Shown here: positions 23,707 to 36,816 of the stretch, piece after piece
How the letters are laid out: each line of letters starts with the position of its first letter
Numbering within the stretch: position 1 is the first letter of the stretch
NCBI GenBank assembly: GCA_020631735.1
Contig: CM036201.1
Coordinates: 71,629,253-71,693,252, forward strand
Direction: 5' to 3'
DNA: 64,000 nucleotides
DNA from: Saccharum officinarum
Lineage: Eukaryota > Streptophyta > Magnoliopsida > Poales > Poaceae
Made by a program: the position numbers and the translations under genes
The notes under the pieces: model-generated
Seen by the model: only the letters and a program-made list of their open reading frames with translations
Told to the model about the DNA's origin: nothing
Databases searched by the model: none

Positions 23707-25962
23707 AGTAGTGCGGCCACATAGCAAACTGTGTAGCCCCTTCTCCACAGTACCCTCCCATTGTTGATGGTGGAGGTGGCGGGGGTAGTGGCGGAGGCCC
23801 GTTGTTCTTGTCGTTAGGGCAGGTGCAATATGGATCATGGCATGGTCCGTCCTGTGAAACAGCACCACTACTGGTATCGTCTGCTTCGTCGTCCTTGTAA
23901 CCGTTGCTAACTTCCCTTTCTAGTTCGAAGATACGGTCTTGCAAGTAGTAGATGTATTGTGCGTGCGGATAGATTGGTCTAGAATCGACCCACCTAGTGA
24001 AGCCAGAATTTTCTTTGGACTCTGAACACTGTATTTCAAAGATTTTAGTGAACATGCAGTTAGTTTCGCCTATGAGATACAAAATAATGGAGAAAAAAAT
24101 CTGAGTAATAAAAATCATAGGACTCAATGTCAGCGTAGTCATCGTGTGTCCACTGTAGCTTAAGCCTCGGACGAGTCGCTTGGTGGTACCAAGCTTGGTA
24201 CCGCCTGTAGTCTCTGTTCGTGTGCGGCTCGTCGTTGTCGTCCACGTTCTCGTCGAACATCTCCCACTCTTTGATGTAGTCTCGGTGGTGATGGGCCCAA
24301 TCAAAGATTTTCCTATTTTTCTTACGATCGATCCTGCAAAACACGTACACAAGTTAGTCAACATCGTCACACTATAACATGAATGTATGCCAAAGTTAAA
24401 AATTTCGGCAGAGTTTCCTTTGTTTGTTGAAGCAAACCACACCTATATGCATTCTATAGACATACAAACATACCAACAATTATTTCTTCCATCTTATTCG
24501 ACATATATAAAGTGGAAATAGTATAAGTGCAACTTCAGGAAAAAGGTCCAATTACAAAGAATAGAACACTTACTTGTGCAAGTCAACACCGGTCGACACT
24601 GGAGATGGTGGACAACGCTGCCTTGCTCCAAACTGGCATGCAACTCGATGTGGAAGGTGGTACTCGACAGCATAGAAGCAGATAAGAGGTCACCTCACCC
24701 TGTAGAGCTTGCTGTCGCTGTCACACACGTTGCTCACCACAAAAGAAAGTGCGGCCTCGTCCACGTATGGCTCCCAAGTCACCTGCAACGTGTCCAAACA
24801 AGAAGTTAGATAGCTTAATAAATAATTTCTTTCGAACCAACATGTATAATAATTTGTACTTACACTAGAGGCCATTAGTCTGTCTAGCTCGTCCGTGTAC
24901 TCTTTGTACGCTCGCTCCATCCTCACGTGAGGAACTGTCACCTGGTCCCACAGGTACGCCCACGTCGGCTGTAGACGTGCGTTCTGCACTGGGAACCAGT
25001 CGCGAGGAGCCAGCACCACGGGACGAGCAACTGGAAGCCGCGACCATATCCACAGCTGGAGTAGGTACGCACACCCACCAAGTGAGACTGACTGTGAAGA
25101 CCGCCGACACGCCTCGCAAAGCTGACGGTAAAGGAAAGCCAACACTGCAGAGCCCCAGCTGTAGTGACCCGCCTGGTCCCAGTCTGTGAGGCAGTGGATC
25201 CACATCCACGACGAAGTGTCCCCCGTTTCGTCGGGAAAAAGAACAGAGCCAAACAAGTGTAGGATCCACGCCCTACAGTAGTACTGAACAGTCTGCTTGT
25301 CTACCCCTGGAGGACACTATACGAACTCAGCCCGAAGCCAGAAGAGAAGAACACTAGAAGTGCGCTCTCCTTGCTCACCCACCGGACGTCCAAGGAAGGC
25401 CTTCACCCGAGCTCTCCAACCCTCTAACCTACACTACCCTGTCACTGCCCTCCCACGAATCCTTAGACCTAGCATCTTCTGACAGTCCTGTAACATGACT
25501 GTCATCTCCCCAAACACCATGTGAAAGCTGTGAGTCTCATGTCGCCACCTATAATTTTAGCAAAATAATAATGCTCCTCAGAAACATAACCGCGTGAACA
25601 AATGATTATTAATACAACCTATGTGTTCATAAAATACCTGTCTACCAACGAAGTCAAGGCCGCTGAGTTGAACAAAGGCAGGCCACGACGAACCTAGAAA
25701 GATATGACGTCTAGACCAGCTCTCGATAGGTAAGGTGTGTACCTGTCGTCGTACTGCATTTCCAAGAACCCTCCATGTACTCTAGAACGAAGGAGCGGAA
25801 GGTCCTGCATTTTAACGAAATACAAATGTTACTTGACACACATATGCACTTATAATTCGAAGTATGTGAAATAGGAGTATAAAATCTTACCTGCTCTGAC
25901 GCTACGAGACGTCCTCGGTGGCTCTCGTCGTAAACCGGGTCTAGAAGGTGGAATTGCGCCAT
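23707..25962 (-). pseudogene. Plant mobile domain (PMD, MAIN-like) gene, decayed
   Basis: Exon 1 (25962-25891) encodes MAQFHLLDPVYDESHRG. Exon 2 (about 25798-25638) encodes DLPLLRSRVHGGFLEMQYDD. The long third exon carries THSFHMVFGEMTVML, then LFGSVLFPDETGDTSSWMW and LYRQLCEACRR, all typical of the PMD fold. Later exons give VTWEPYVDE, HLPHRVACQFG, DRKKNRKIFDWAHHHRDYI and DDNDEPHTN, and the last encodes a coiled region and a Pro-rich tail ending WPHY (stop 23707). Damage: one base is lost near 25696, TAG codons replace CAG at two places in exon 3 (after RGRAVTG and after LRAEFV), and there is a TGA near 24690. PMD proteins such as Arabidopsis MAIN and MAIL1 act in silencing, and PMD genes also ride in transposons. 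This copy should be inactive. Confidence 0.82.
24395..24425. other. Conserved AATTTCGGCAG motif in a PMD-gene intron
   Basis: AAAAATTTCGGCAGAGTTTCC lies in an intron of the PMD gene. It resembles the blocks at 6886, 12996 and 13455 in the CACTA element. See findings. Confidence 0.55.
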
Positions 25963-26641
25963 CCCACAAAAAGAATATAGTCAGTAAGTTATAAAATAAA
26001 TATGCATTTAAACATAAGGCAAGAATTGTACACTAAATATGATAGGTATTAAATAATAGAAACAACTACAAGCCGCACCTCACTAATTTGCCAATGGCAA
26101 GTGCGGGAATTGTGGCCAAGTCTACCGCACTTGCCACACTCGTACTGCTCTGGGTCATTAAGAAATGGTATCGCTCTCCCACGTCGCGTTCTACCAGGTA
26201 TCTGATCCATAACCATCCTGTGTCGCGTCCTCTTTTTAGAGCCCCGCTTGTCCCATCGGTAAGCTGGATCTGCAACGTACGTTGGACCGTCGTATGGAGG
26301 CCACTCTCCAGGGTCTCAGAAAGGCACGAAGCGGGGCCTCCATGTTTGTACAAGCATGTCGACACTGAACTCGCGAGGTATCCTAGCCTCAATATCATAG
26401 TTGCGATGCCTAGCAGCTGCTACAAGGTGAGAACATACAAAGTGATACTGCTGTAAGGTCCTAGATGGCTAGAGGGGGGTGAATAGCCTATAAAAATTCT
26501 ACAAGAACCACTAAGCAATCTTGTTAGAATAACAAACGGCGCAAAGCGAGTTTTGCTTAGCCTACGGTTGTGATGCAAGCCTCCTATCCATAAGACTAGT
26601 AGATTATAATCTCTAGTTCACACAAGGGCTAAGTCACTAAT

Positions 26642-29600
26642 TGTAACAGAACCGTCCAAATTATAAGAGCACAAGTACAAAAAACAATCACCGAAGTGAT
26701 CAAATTCTCTCACTTGAGCCCATATAACTCCGATAGTCCAATGAAATCACGAGGGATTCCAAGCCAACCAACATACAAGCCAAGATCATAGTGATTCAAC
26801 ATAACAAGTCACATGTTACATCCATTTCTCAAGTAATTCAATATACATCGGAGTTCAACATAGTTATTACAACTTAAGTTCAAAACTAGCGGAAGCAAAG
26901 TAATTTGAAATTAACATTATTCTTATTTAAAATACATGCCAGTACCACGGTCGACTTCCAACAAAAACATTAGAGATAAGGTAAATAAGAAGGATCATGC
27001 CCGTGATCACACTCTGCCACTACGACAGGAGTCAACCAACTCTTGCAGCCGCCATGATACATCACAACCTGCAATAAGTGGAGATAAAACCCTGAGTACG
27101 AGAAGGTACTCAGCTAGACTTACCCATCAGAAACCAGAAATAAGGTGACACCAAGGATCATGCAAGGCTGATATAAAGTGGGGCTAGCTTGACAACATTT
27201 TGCATAAAAGCTTAATATAGATGATCAATCATTAATGCTTAAGCATCAAGTTAATTATTATTAACCTATCATCTATATTAGAACCTGTACTAGAGCACTC
27301 ACTTTATTAGGAGCAAACAATATTAACCATAGCAGGTATAAATTGAGGCAACCTTTCCATCGTGATCCAATTAACCATCCGTTCAATTTAATGGAATCTA
27401 CGTTGCCGCTGCTCAAGTCAAGTGCTCACTAACCGGGAGCGACGGCGATTCGAATCGAATTCCTATCCAGCTGGAGGGGTATTTCTAACACTCACCGTGC
27501 AGACCCCTGCCAGGGTCGCACAGGCCACCTTTTCATATGATTCAGGAATCGCGGGTCCGAATGATGTCGCGACCCCAAGGGCGACACTCTGCCAGGTGAT
27601 AGGGACTCTAACCCCCCCTTGGTCTCACGCCAATGTCCCCAAGCACATCCTTTCTCTCCTCCAAGAAGCAACCTACCATTCGATTCCCGGCCTGAATCAC
27701 ATTACTCGGCTTCGCGGTCGGAACGACTTATCCGGCCAACTAAGTGTTAGACTGCGTTCAACATGACTCAAGGACGTACAACGAATCGGTCCTTAAACGA
27801 CTCAGACGGGGATAGATTCACACCCAAGACCTCCATGTCTTGTCGCTTCACTATCATCATCCCGCCCGGTCTCATTTCATTTTATTAACACATGGTTCCT
27901 TTCCACGATAGCAAATATAGCCAACCGTGCCATATATGAATATCCCTATATCTCGCAGGTGACAAGAAATCACCTGACTTCTACCGCTTAAAGCAGGGCT
28001 AAGCATCTACTCGATCCTAATCTATGTAGGATTCAAGGATTCATATATCTGGACAAGGAATGATATAATGCAGCAAGGGTTTCCAACCAACTCCTACCAC
28101 TTAATGCAACAATACTTATAACATATATAGAATTAATTGCTTTGAAGGTAGGAGGCTTATAATGCTCCGGGGCTTGCCTGGGATCTGACTCAAGTTAGTG
28201 TTGGTCAGATGAAACTCGCTGAGTACTTCCATCTTCGGGATAGTTCCACCAAACATCGTCTTCGGGTTTGGCTCCAACACCACATCTTTCACGCGTTTTA
28301 GCTAGCGTACCTAAATAAAATGCAAGATGCAAGTGCATGAATACAAGGAAATGCAATAGATGATGCATCGCACGTTAATCAAGGCAAGTATAAGGTTATA
28401 GTAAAGACACGTAAGCACATCACATTACTTTAGTAACCTTACACAAATAAACATGCTAAAATAGCAAAGAAAGCAATACCAAGCATGACATAAGATTTAC
28501 AAAGTCTCAGGTGTACTAGCTTAATCACCAAAGACATGAATCACACTTAGCAATACGCAAGCAAAGTAACCAAGCAATCATGTATTTTCAACAATTCTGG
28601 ACATACATGCAGTAGCTGATTAAATCAATCATATCTGAAGTTATACAAATCCAAATGACTTGCAAGAAGACATCCTAGAAAGCTTATGAAATTTTCCACA
28701 TTTCATTTATAAACATCTAAACCTGATTCTAACATTTACCAGGTCGAAATACAGAAGGTACAGAATCTGTCCTGGAAGGACAGAGAGCAACATAAATCTG
28801 AACTCAACTTAGAACAGCTGTAGTTTCTAAACCATATGGCCAAATGCCACCAAAATTTAACAGCAGCTAGACCATGAAATTCACAACAACTTTGTTATAG
28901 CACACAAGACATGAAAACATCATTTGCATAGGGTAATTAACAATATTCTCAAATCTGTTCAGAAACTTCATTTGCAAGAAATAATTATTAACTTATGTTG
29001 CAAACATATAATTGGACAAAACCAACTTTACCAACATTTCACACATGACTAATGAACACCAAAAAACATAGTATCCATTACTAAATAAATTCTTTTAATG
29101 TATTTTCTTAATTTATTTAGATAATTAGGTGGAATTATGAACACCTACCAAAAATGCACAATAAATTCTACCAAAATTACAGTGTCCTCCAAATGCTACC
29201 AAAAGTCTACTATCCAAATTTTAAGCCATTTGGACAAGTATATCAACCTCTATGAAAAAGACAAATAGCTATTGCAATAAATCATGTGAGAGCAAATTAA
29301 ACCTAAAACTCAATATTTTCTAGAAACACATGATCATATTATTGTTTCTCAGGTTACCACAATATCATGCAAGGACAGTGAAACACCATTTTCCATTTTT
29401 ACATTCATATAATATTTATAATGCATTTAAAACCATTTATTTGGCCCCTAGCAAGATAAATCACTAACTCAGTCATGCATGCACCATAAATCATGCAATT
29501 TTAACCATGCATAAAGCATCACTTGGAGAGGCTACAAATAAATTTGCATGTCATTTTGAGCACTACAACTCCAGATCAAAAAAATAACAAGGAAAACAAG

Positions 29601-31837
29601 CATTTATTTTCCATTTAACAAGATCTAGGTAAAACATCCTGAAACCGGGAAACAACCTATAAGTTTTATATTTTTCTTAGATAGTGCATATTACTAGAAG
29701 ACCAACAAAATTGGAATCACTAATTTTAGACTTCTAAAACTCCAGATATTGATGAAAGCAAGTTAATCTATTTCCAAAACCACTTTTCACTAATGAATTT
29801 CTACAGCACAAACACATGCATGCATGGCACAACCGATTACCCTAACATGCAGAGCACTTCCCAAGGATTTCAACAAAATAAATTGCACAATTTTCGGAGC
29901 TACCAAATATGAGATATAGATTTTACAAGATAAAAGAAAATCTATAAATTCGGGCACTAAATGAAGTCGGGCGGGACCCACATGTCATACTCCCACCCGG
30001 TCTTCTTCTTCTCCACGGAGACGGAGGGAACGTTGCCGAGGACGACAGTTTCGGTCAGCGGAGGGCTCGGCCGGCAGCGGCAGGGAAGCGCTGGTCGGGC
30101 TTGACCGCGCCTGGCCTTGGCCTTGGCCGGCTGCAGGCAGCAGCAGCGCAGCGGCTGAGCAGCGCCAGAACGGCACCGGCAGCAACTGCAGCTTCGGCGA
30201 CGGCAAGCTTGGCGGCGAGTTCGACCGAAGAAGGGATGGCGACGGAAGAGCAGCATGGCTGCCTCGGGATTGGGGAGAGGAAGATGTCGGAGAAGCTAGA
30301 GGAGGCGCGCTGTGGAGGAGGAGCAGCGCAGCAGCTGCAGCTCACGGTGGCTCCACGGCACGTAGCGAGAGAGACAGAGGAAGTGGGAAGGTGAGGGAGG
30401 GGGCTCAAGCATGAAGACGAGCAAGCGGGGTGCCGTGGCACGCATGCGAGGGAGCATGAGGCCACGCGTCGCGCGACATCAGCAGCTGGTCAGCCACCAC
30501 GCACGCAGCACGCTCCAGGCGTTGCAAAGTCTGAATGAATGACTAATACCACCGCAAAAATTTGACCAAAACCTCATTTTCATCCCTCTCCAATTCTTCA
30601 ACCATTTGACGATTCGATCAACCAATTTCACCATGTTGGAGAGCTACAAGAGTACTACAAATTTTCTTAAAGAACCATGGTCTGGATCATCCTAGATTGG
30701 AAGATATGGAGCTCCAAAGGAGGGTACCTAAAAACCAAATTCTGCAGTCCAATGGCAAGTCGACTAAAACTGCCTTCTTCTCTCCTCTCCATCTCCCAAA
30801 CCAAGCAAGCAAAAGCTAAACCAATTTCACATTATTGTAGAGCTATATGAGGACTACAAATCTTCTTAAAGGATCTAGTTTTGGTTCGACTCGGTTTGAG
30901 AGATATACTGTCCTAAAGGAGGGTACATTAAAACTAAAATCTGAACTTCGGTTCCACACTGACTGAAACGACATTTTTCTCCCCTTCTAACTCTTTAAGC
31001 GTCACATATTAACCTGCGGCACTGTGATCAACATGGTAGAGCTACATGAGGACAACAATATTGCTTAAGGAACCTTTGGCTGGATCAGCTCGATTTGTAA
31101 GATATTAATTCCCCAATGTAGTTACATGGAAACTGAAAATGGAATTTCAGTCATCAACACTTAGCCAAATTTTGGGGCTTCAAAACAGCACTGAGTTGAT
31201 TCTTATGAGCTCTATTTGACTAGGTTAGGAACCAAACTAGCTCATGACCATTAAACAAAGTTTGTTCCTCATGAAATGTACTACAACTTTTATTTAAGGT
31301 CCAACCCCAAAACTGATATATAAACTACTGTTATACTCTGACCAAAGTAGGATCACGATAAAGCTTAAATTATCCTTTTTGATTCATTGGAGCATTTTCT
31401 GGGCATTTGCTCAACGCGAACCTTTCACAACTTTTGTTGTAGAGTCCATCTAGAGTCTTTTGGGCAAGGTTGAAAGGTTTGGTTGATGACCTATATTTCC
31501 ATTCACTTAATAGTGCAATTCAAGCACTTAGTAAAACCATTCCAACAAAGGATATAACTTATCATTTCATGTGACTTTTTGACTCCAAACTTCATGAAAC
31601 TTTTCTAGTGACCAATATAGATAGGTACCAAGGTGAGACATATGAAGATATTGCAATAACACCACCAAAGGATACATTTTTGAAAAGGACCTATATGTAA
31701 GCGATGGTGCAATATTCAAGTTTAAGTTGGGACTCTATTCCATAGACTTGGCTTCGACATCTTTATTACCACTTCACAGGTCATGTTTGAACTCAAAAAC
31801 CCTTGCTTAACTGGTGATAAACACTTGGGGTGTTACA
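26642..31837 (-). mobile_element. Long LTR-like element B nested in A, 5.2 kb, TSD CTAAT
   Basis: Ends are TGTAACAGAACCGTCC and GGGGTGTTACA. CTAAT flanks it at 26637-26641 and 31838-31842. No gag, pol or internal LTR repeat was found, so it appears to be a single very long LTR (a solo LTR) or a non-coding retroelement. Minus orientation is preferred because TGTAACACCCC then forms the 5' end. A GC-rich island at 29957-30520 has chance open frames on both strands. The copy at 53299-59688 is related. Confidence 0.8.
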
Positions 31838-32634
31838 CTAATCTTACACTAGTGAGCAAGCTAACAACAACTAGCAAAGCTACTACTAGAGCTACACAAG
31901 ATAATCTAGTAAATGTAAATGCAAGAGAGAGGATTGTGTATCTTATACCAACGGTGTAGTGAAGATGTTACCAATCACCAAGATGATATACTATCAATCA
32001 ATATTAACAACAACACAAAGTGAAGACCAATCACCGGGAGATAAGAGACACAATATTTTTGTTCACCCGGTGTTCACTTGTGCACCGACAAGCTACGTCA
32101 CCGGTTGTGTCGACCAACACTTAGATGGTTCCTCGGTGTGACCCTCAAGTCACTTGCCCCTCAAGGCACACCCCGCAAGGCACCGCAAGACACCACTCTC
32201 AAGTGAGGTAACTCAATGACACGCGCAATGTAATAGAGTTGCTTTTGGCGTCCCGCCGAGGAAAGCACAAGAACCTCTTACAATCAACCGGAGGTGGCCA
32301 AGAACAATCACCTTCTCTTGCCAACGCCTCCAACAATCTCCAAGCCGGCTAGGAGCGGTACTCTCTAAGAGTAACAAGAAATTCACCGGCTAAACCACCC
32401 ACAAGTGCCACTAGATGCCCTCAAGCTATGCAATGCACTTTGGGATCACTCAATCTCACTTTTGATTTGCAATCAAGTAAGAGAGATGAGTGGGAGGAGA
32501 TGCTCTAGCTCAAAGGATGCATAAGAATGTTGGAAATCACGAGAGCTATCCCTAAGGACTGGCCAACAAGTATTTATAAGCATCCCATCCGAATAGAGCC
32601 GTTATACCCCTTCACTGGGTCTTTTTCGGGATGA

Positions 32635-33125
32635 CTGGACGCGTCGGTCATAACTGACCGGACGCGCTCAACCGCGTCCGATCCTCCAACGGTCACTGAG
32701 CCCCAACGGTCAAACCAACGACCGGACGCGCCCCAGGCAACGACCGGACGCGCCTGTCCAACGACCGAACGCGCCGCTCAAACGACCGGACGCGCCGATC
32801 GCACAGTACCGCGCGCCCGCGAAGCAACGACCGGACGCGACAGTGCCCGCGTCCGGTTAGAGTCTAGTAAGCTCCCTCAACGATCGGACATGTCCGATCA
32901 CGTGTGACCGGACGCGCCGCACGTCCGATCGTCCTTGCGAACTGCAGTTCCCTCAGGGCGCCTGACCGGATGCGCTAGTCCCGCGAGTGACCGGACGCGC
33001 TGGTCCCGCGAGTGACCGGACGCGCCGGTTGCAAACCCTAGCACCCGCGCGCCTGACTGCTGCGAAGTACTGACCGGACACGTCCGGTCATACCATGACC
33101 GCGTCCGGTGCAGCGTCCGGTCACC
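32635..33125. repeat. GACCGGACGCG minisatellite array in LTR A
   Basis: Irregular tandem copies of GACCGGACGCG(T/C) separated by 10-30 bp, including the palindrome-prone CGGACGCG core and its inverse CGCGTCCGGTC. Confidence 0.85.
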
Positions 33126-36100
33126 TCTGTGACCTCCGTTCGCCTCCGTTTCTTTTCTGACTTCCGGCGTAGTGGAAAATAGGCATTTTAAGTTCCCAAA
33201 AATGCCTGAATCCCACGCTCGCAAGCTCGGCGGGAGGGACAGAGAGACCCAAACCCTCTCTACCGCTCAAACTTCAACGCCTTCGTAAATGTGCCAACAC
33301 CAACAAGTGATCACCACCTTGTGCACGTGTGTTAGCCTTTTCATAATCATTTTCAAAGGTTTTCTAGTTAGCTCACTAGGCCCTACATACAATGCACTTC
33401 ATGAATTCACCTAGTGGCACCCATGCATCGAATAACCGATAAGACTTCCTCTCTTAATAGTTTGGCTATCGATCTTAAACCACTCACACCCTCTATGGTG
33501 TCTTGAGTGCAAAACAAAATGGCCCTATGGTTATACCTTTGCCTTGAGCCTATTTTGTTCTCGCAAAAGATATGATCCACTTCATATCATCACATGACCG
33601 TCTCGATCCATCGACCTTGACTTCACTTGCTCTTCACCGTTGCATCAGTCCATCGGCGCCAAGTCTTGCTCAAGCTTCACCATCGCATGGTCCTTCGCTT
33701 CGAAGCCTCGACTTGCCCTTCACCTTCACAACCGGTCTATCGAGCCAAGCATCATCTTGGTCTTCAGCATCTTGGTCATATGAGTCAATGTCATGTCTCA
33801 TATTCAATGACCACCTTTATCTAAATCATCCACTTAGATACAAAGGTTAGTCCTAGGTTTTATCAATTAGCCAAAACCAAACTAGGGACTTTCAACTGCC
33901 TTAGTTTCCCATAAGTGCATGAGAAATCTTGGAGGACTACCATATGAATCCTCGACTCTCGGACCTCACCATCAGATGTAGTACCACCGGTATGCTTCAC
34001 CTCATATCTTCCTATGGCATGGTCAAAACTTGTGACCTCATGTGTGCCAGCCCTTTCCTTCACCTTATCTAGATGTGCATGTGATGTGGGAGCTCAAATC
34101 TTACCTTCACTCTGCAATTGCAATGCATGGGCATGCCGATCGTTGAACCAGGCAACAAGCTTGTAGAATGTGAATTGAACAATAGCGTTCACGGGCATAC
34201 CATGAATCCCCAGCAACAGCTTATTAAAAGACTCGGCCATGTTGCTGCACTGAAACTCGTACCTCCAACCACCTGCGTCGTGAGCTCTTGTCCATTTGTC
34301 AACATCTCTCATCAAACCTGTCAGCCATTGTCTACCTTCGGCATTAGATGCGGTTCTGACCTCCTCTAACTTCCTCCGGAAATACCTATCCTCAAGCTGT
34401 CGAGCAGCCTCCTGGAAAAGATCAAAATTATCCTTCACACCATCCTTCCGGAGTAGATTCTCCGCAGGGTGCCGAGTACACCAACGATGGTGCAAAGGTG
34501 CATACCCCTCTATCTCCTCTCGCACAACATTAAGTATGCCCTGGTGCCTATCAGATATGATGCCCACCTCCCTGCCAGGCCCAACCACATGTATCCAGAC
34601 TATCCTCAAGAACCATCCCCAGCTATCATTATTCTCCCTCTCAACCAAAGCAAATTCCAAAGGAACAAACTTGTTGTTTGCGTCACACGATATGGCTATG
34701 AGAAGTGTGCCACGGTACTTGCCAATCAAGAATGTACCATCAATGGAGAAGACTGGACGGCAGTGCCTAAATGCCTCGACACACTGAGGGAAGCACCAGA
34801 AAGCACGGAAGAATATCTGTCTCCCATCCTTCCATGCGTCTGGCCTAGGGATATACTCATAATGCATGTTTGGATTCACTGCTTTGATTGCATTGAGAAG
34901 TACTAGAAGCTGCTCGTAGCCATCCTCCCAGTCCCCATATATCATCTTCTACGCCCGCTGCTTAGCCCTATAGGCTTTGCCATAAGATATGTCATATCCT
35001 CCATACACCTCATTAACTATTTTTATAATTGTCCTGACCTTCATGTTCGGCTCTCCCTGTAATACTTTCATCAACCGCTTGACAATGAGGGTAGATGTCA
35101 TGTGAAGAACAACTATGTGAGATCATGTGAAGGTTACCGATGCTTCGTGGTCATCTGAAGAACAAGTGTGTGGCCCGACAACTCTTGTGATCTTCCACTT
35201 TCCGGAGACCTTTTGCTTCCTTGCACAAACCCTCCATGGACAGCGTTCCTTGTCACAAACAACCGTATAACGCCGCTCCACATGGGAATGCAGGACCTTG
35301 TACGGTCTCTTGCGTATCACTGCAAACGCCTGCAACCACCTCTTCAATGCAGGGAGGTCATTGAAAACCCTCCCCTTCTCTATCTCCATACTAGGACCAG
35401 CCTCTGGAGCTTCCTACAACTCATCTTCACGTCCTTCGGCACACGCCTGATCTGAATGAGTAAGATCACTGAACTCATGAACCACAGGATCACGACGGCC
35501 GGGAAAAATACGCCTTAGCATCTCAACGTCACTCTCCGTGAGCTCTCCAATGGGACGATCATCGTCAGAATCAACAGCCCTTGCGATCTCATATGGCTTT
35601 GAATCATTCATAATTTTAACACTATTAGAGGCACGGATTCCATCTCCAATCTGGACTTGGGCATCAACAGGAGGAGCGCCCTCATTATCGGGAACGTCTC
35701 CTGCAACATAGCCACAAATAAGAGGAGATGATAAGAAAAGTGGATGAAAAGAAGAGACTTAAGCTACAAAGATAAAACGATGCCTAATTGACACTTACTC
35801 GGATGATTCTGTGTCAAAGGGATCTCCTGAGGAGGATGTGCCACATCATTAGGGGCAGATTGCGCATCGGGAACGGTAGGCGGAACCTCCGCATCCACAT
35901 CATGTTCTGGGACAGGAGGTTCAAAGTATTCCTGCTCACCCATTGGCGGGGACAATCCAAGAGGGATGGGATCAACGAGCACCCGATGCACAACCACGTC
36001 CAAACTTTGGAATTAGCATTTCATAGCCGATCTCACATAGTTGTCCCACTGATCTGCACACCCTATTGGGATCATCTTCCTTAGCATGTTGGGAGGGAAA

Positions 36101-36359
36101 CCTAGGTGAAGTACACCCTCAACTATGGTGCCATCATCTCCATAGCAATGTACCTCCTCACGAGCCCTTGCAGTCAACTCACTAAATGATGGCTTCTCAT
36201 TGAATAGCACAGGCACACTTTGCATGTCAACAAACTCAACATATTCATAGTGATCTCGTTCCACAGTTTCTCCATGATATATGCTCACTAGGTTGTCCAT
36301 CTAGTTCCAAAACATAACGAAGCACAATTGCTTTACTCCAATATACACAAAAAGTAAAT

Positions 36360-36580
36360 ACTAAGTACTACTAACTACTAAGTATTCATAACTAATAACT
36401 ACTACTAACTGCATAGTACTACTAACTAACTATGTCAAGTAACTATTTATGTAACTAACTATATAACTATTTAACTAACTAAATAACTAAGTACCTATAT
36501 AAAGTATCCATCAATCTACATATCTATCTAAACATCTGTCTTCAAATCTTAATCTATAATACACTAACTAACTAGCTACA

Positions 36581-36613
<33 letters not shown>
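36360..36613. repeat. (CTAA)n / ACTAACT simple-repeat tract
   Basis: A low-complexity ACTAACTAACT-rich stretch upstream of the MURA start, ending in a near-perfect (CTAA)n run at about 36575-36613. Confidence 0.85.
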
Positions 36614-36615
<2 letters not shown>

Positions 36616-36816
36616 TGTTAAGTAAGAACAACAAAGTATTTTACCTTGTGGAGAAGCGGAGATGCCGACGCTTGGCAATGGAGGGACGGGCAGCAGCGTG
36701 CGGCCTCACCGGGCGTGGGGCGGGTGGCGGCGGCCGAATAGACGTGCAGGCGGACGGCGGCGTCGGCTGGCCGTGGGGCCGGCGGCGGCGGCGCGCGGGC
36801 GGGCCGGCGGCGGCGC

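Larger units (their letters stand above)
26452..33894. mobile_element. Solo-LTR-like element A in MURA, TSD ACTGC, hosting a second LTR
   Basis: It begins TGTAAGGTCCTAGATGG and ends AGGGACTTTCA (TG...CA) and is flanked by ACTGC at 26447-26451 and 33895-33899. Removing the nested element (26642-31842) leaves about 2.24 kb with no gag or pol, so a solo LTR or a very reduced retroelement is the simplest reading. It contains a GACCGGACGCG repeat array (32635-33125). It is related to 53704-56147 (shared GAGGGGGGTGAATAG start; GATATGATCCACTTCATATC near the end) and, in inverse, to 36817-38437. Confidence 0.85.
26049..36300 (-). pseudogene. mudrA-like: MURA-type MULE transposase, broken by stops and a 7.4-kb LTR insertion
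   Basis: Reading right to left. The N-terminal region runs 36300-35764. An intron with a GTAAGTG donor follows, then YEIARAVDSDDD (about 35605), then a MuDR DNA-binding domain (35389-35123, WLQAFAVIRKRPYKV). The catalytic MULE domain is at 34945-34094 (FSIDGTFLIGKYRGTLL; DRHQGI; HRWCTRH), and the SWIM-type zinc region starts 34063-33895. The coding then resumes at 26446-26049 beyond an inserted LTR element, with SWIM cysteine/histidine residues (YHFVCSHL) and a C-terminal zinc knuckle (CGKCGRLGHNSRTC). Stops lie at 36013, 35414, 35123, 34949, 34094 and 26315. At least two fall at conserved Trp positions (TGG to TAG at 34949, TGG to TGA at 34094). No active protein is expected. Confidence 0.88.

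Noticed and set aside
29957..30465. Ala/Ser-rich frames in the GC island of element B
   Set aside because: Overlapping frames on both strands with no known domain; the related element at 58380-59230 does not conserve any one of them.
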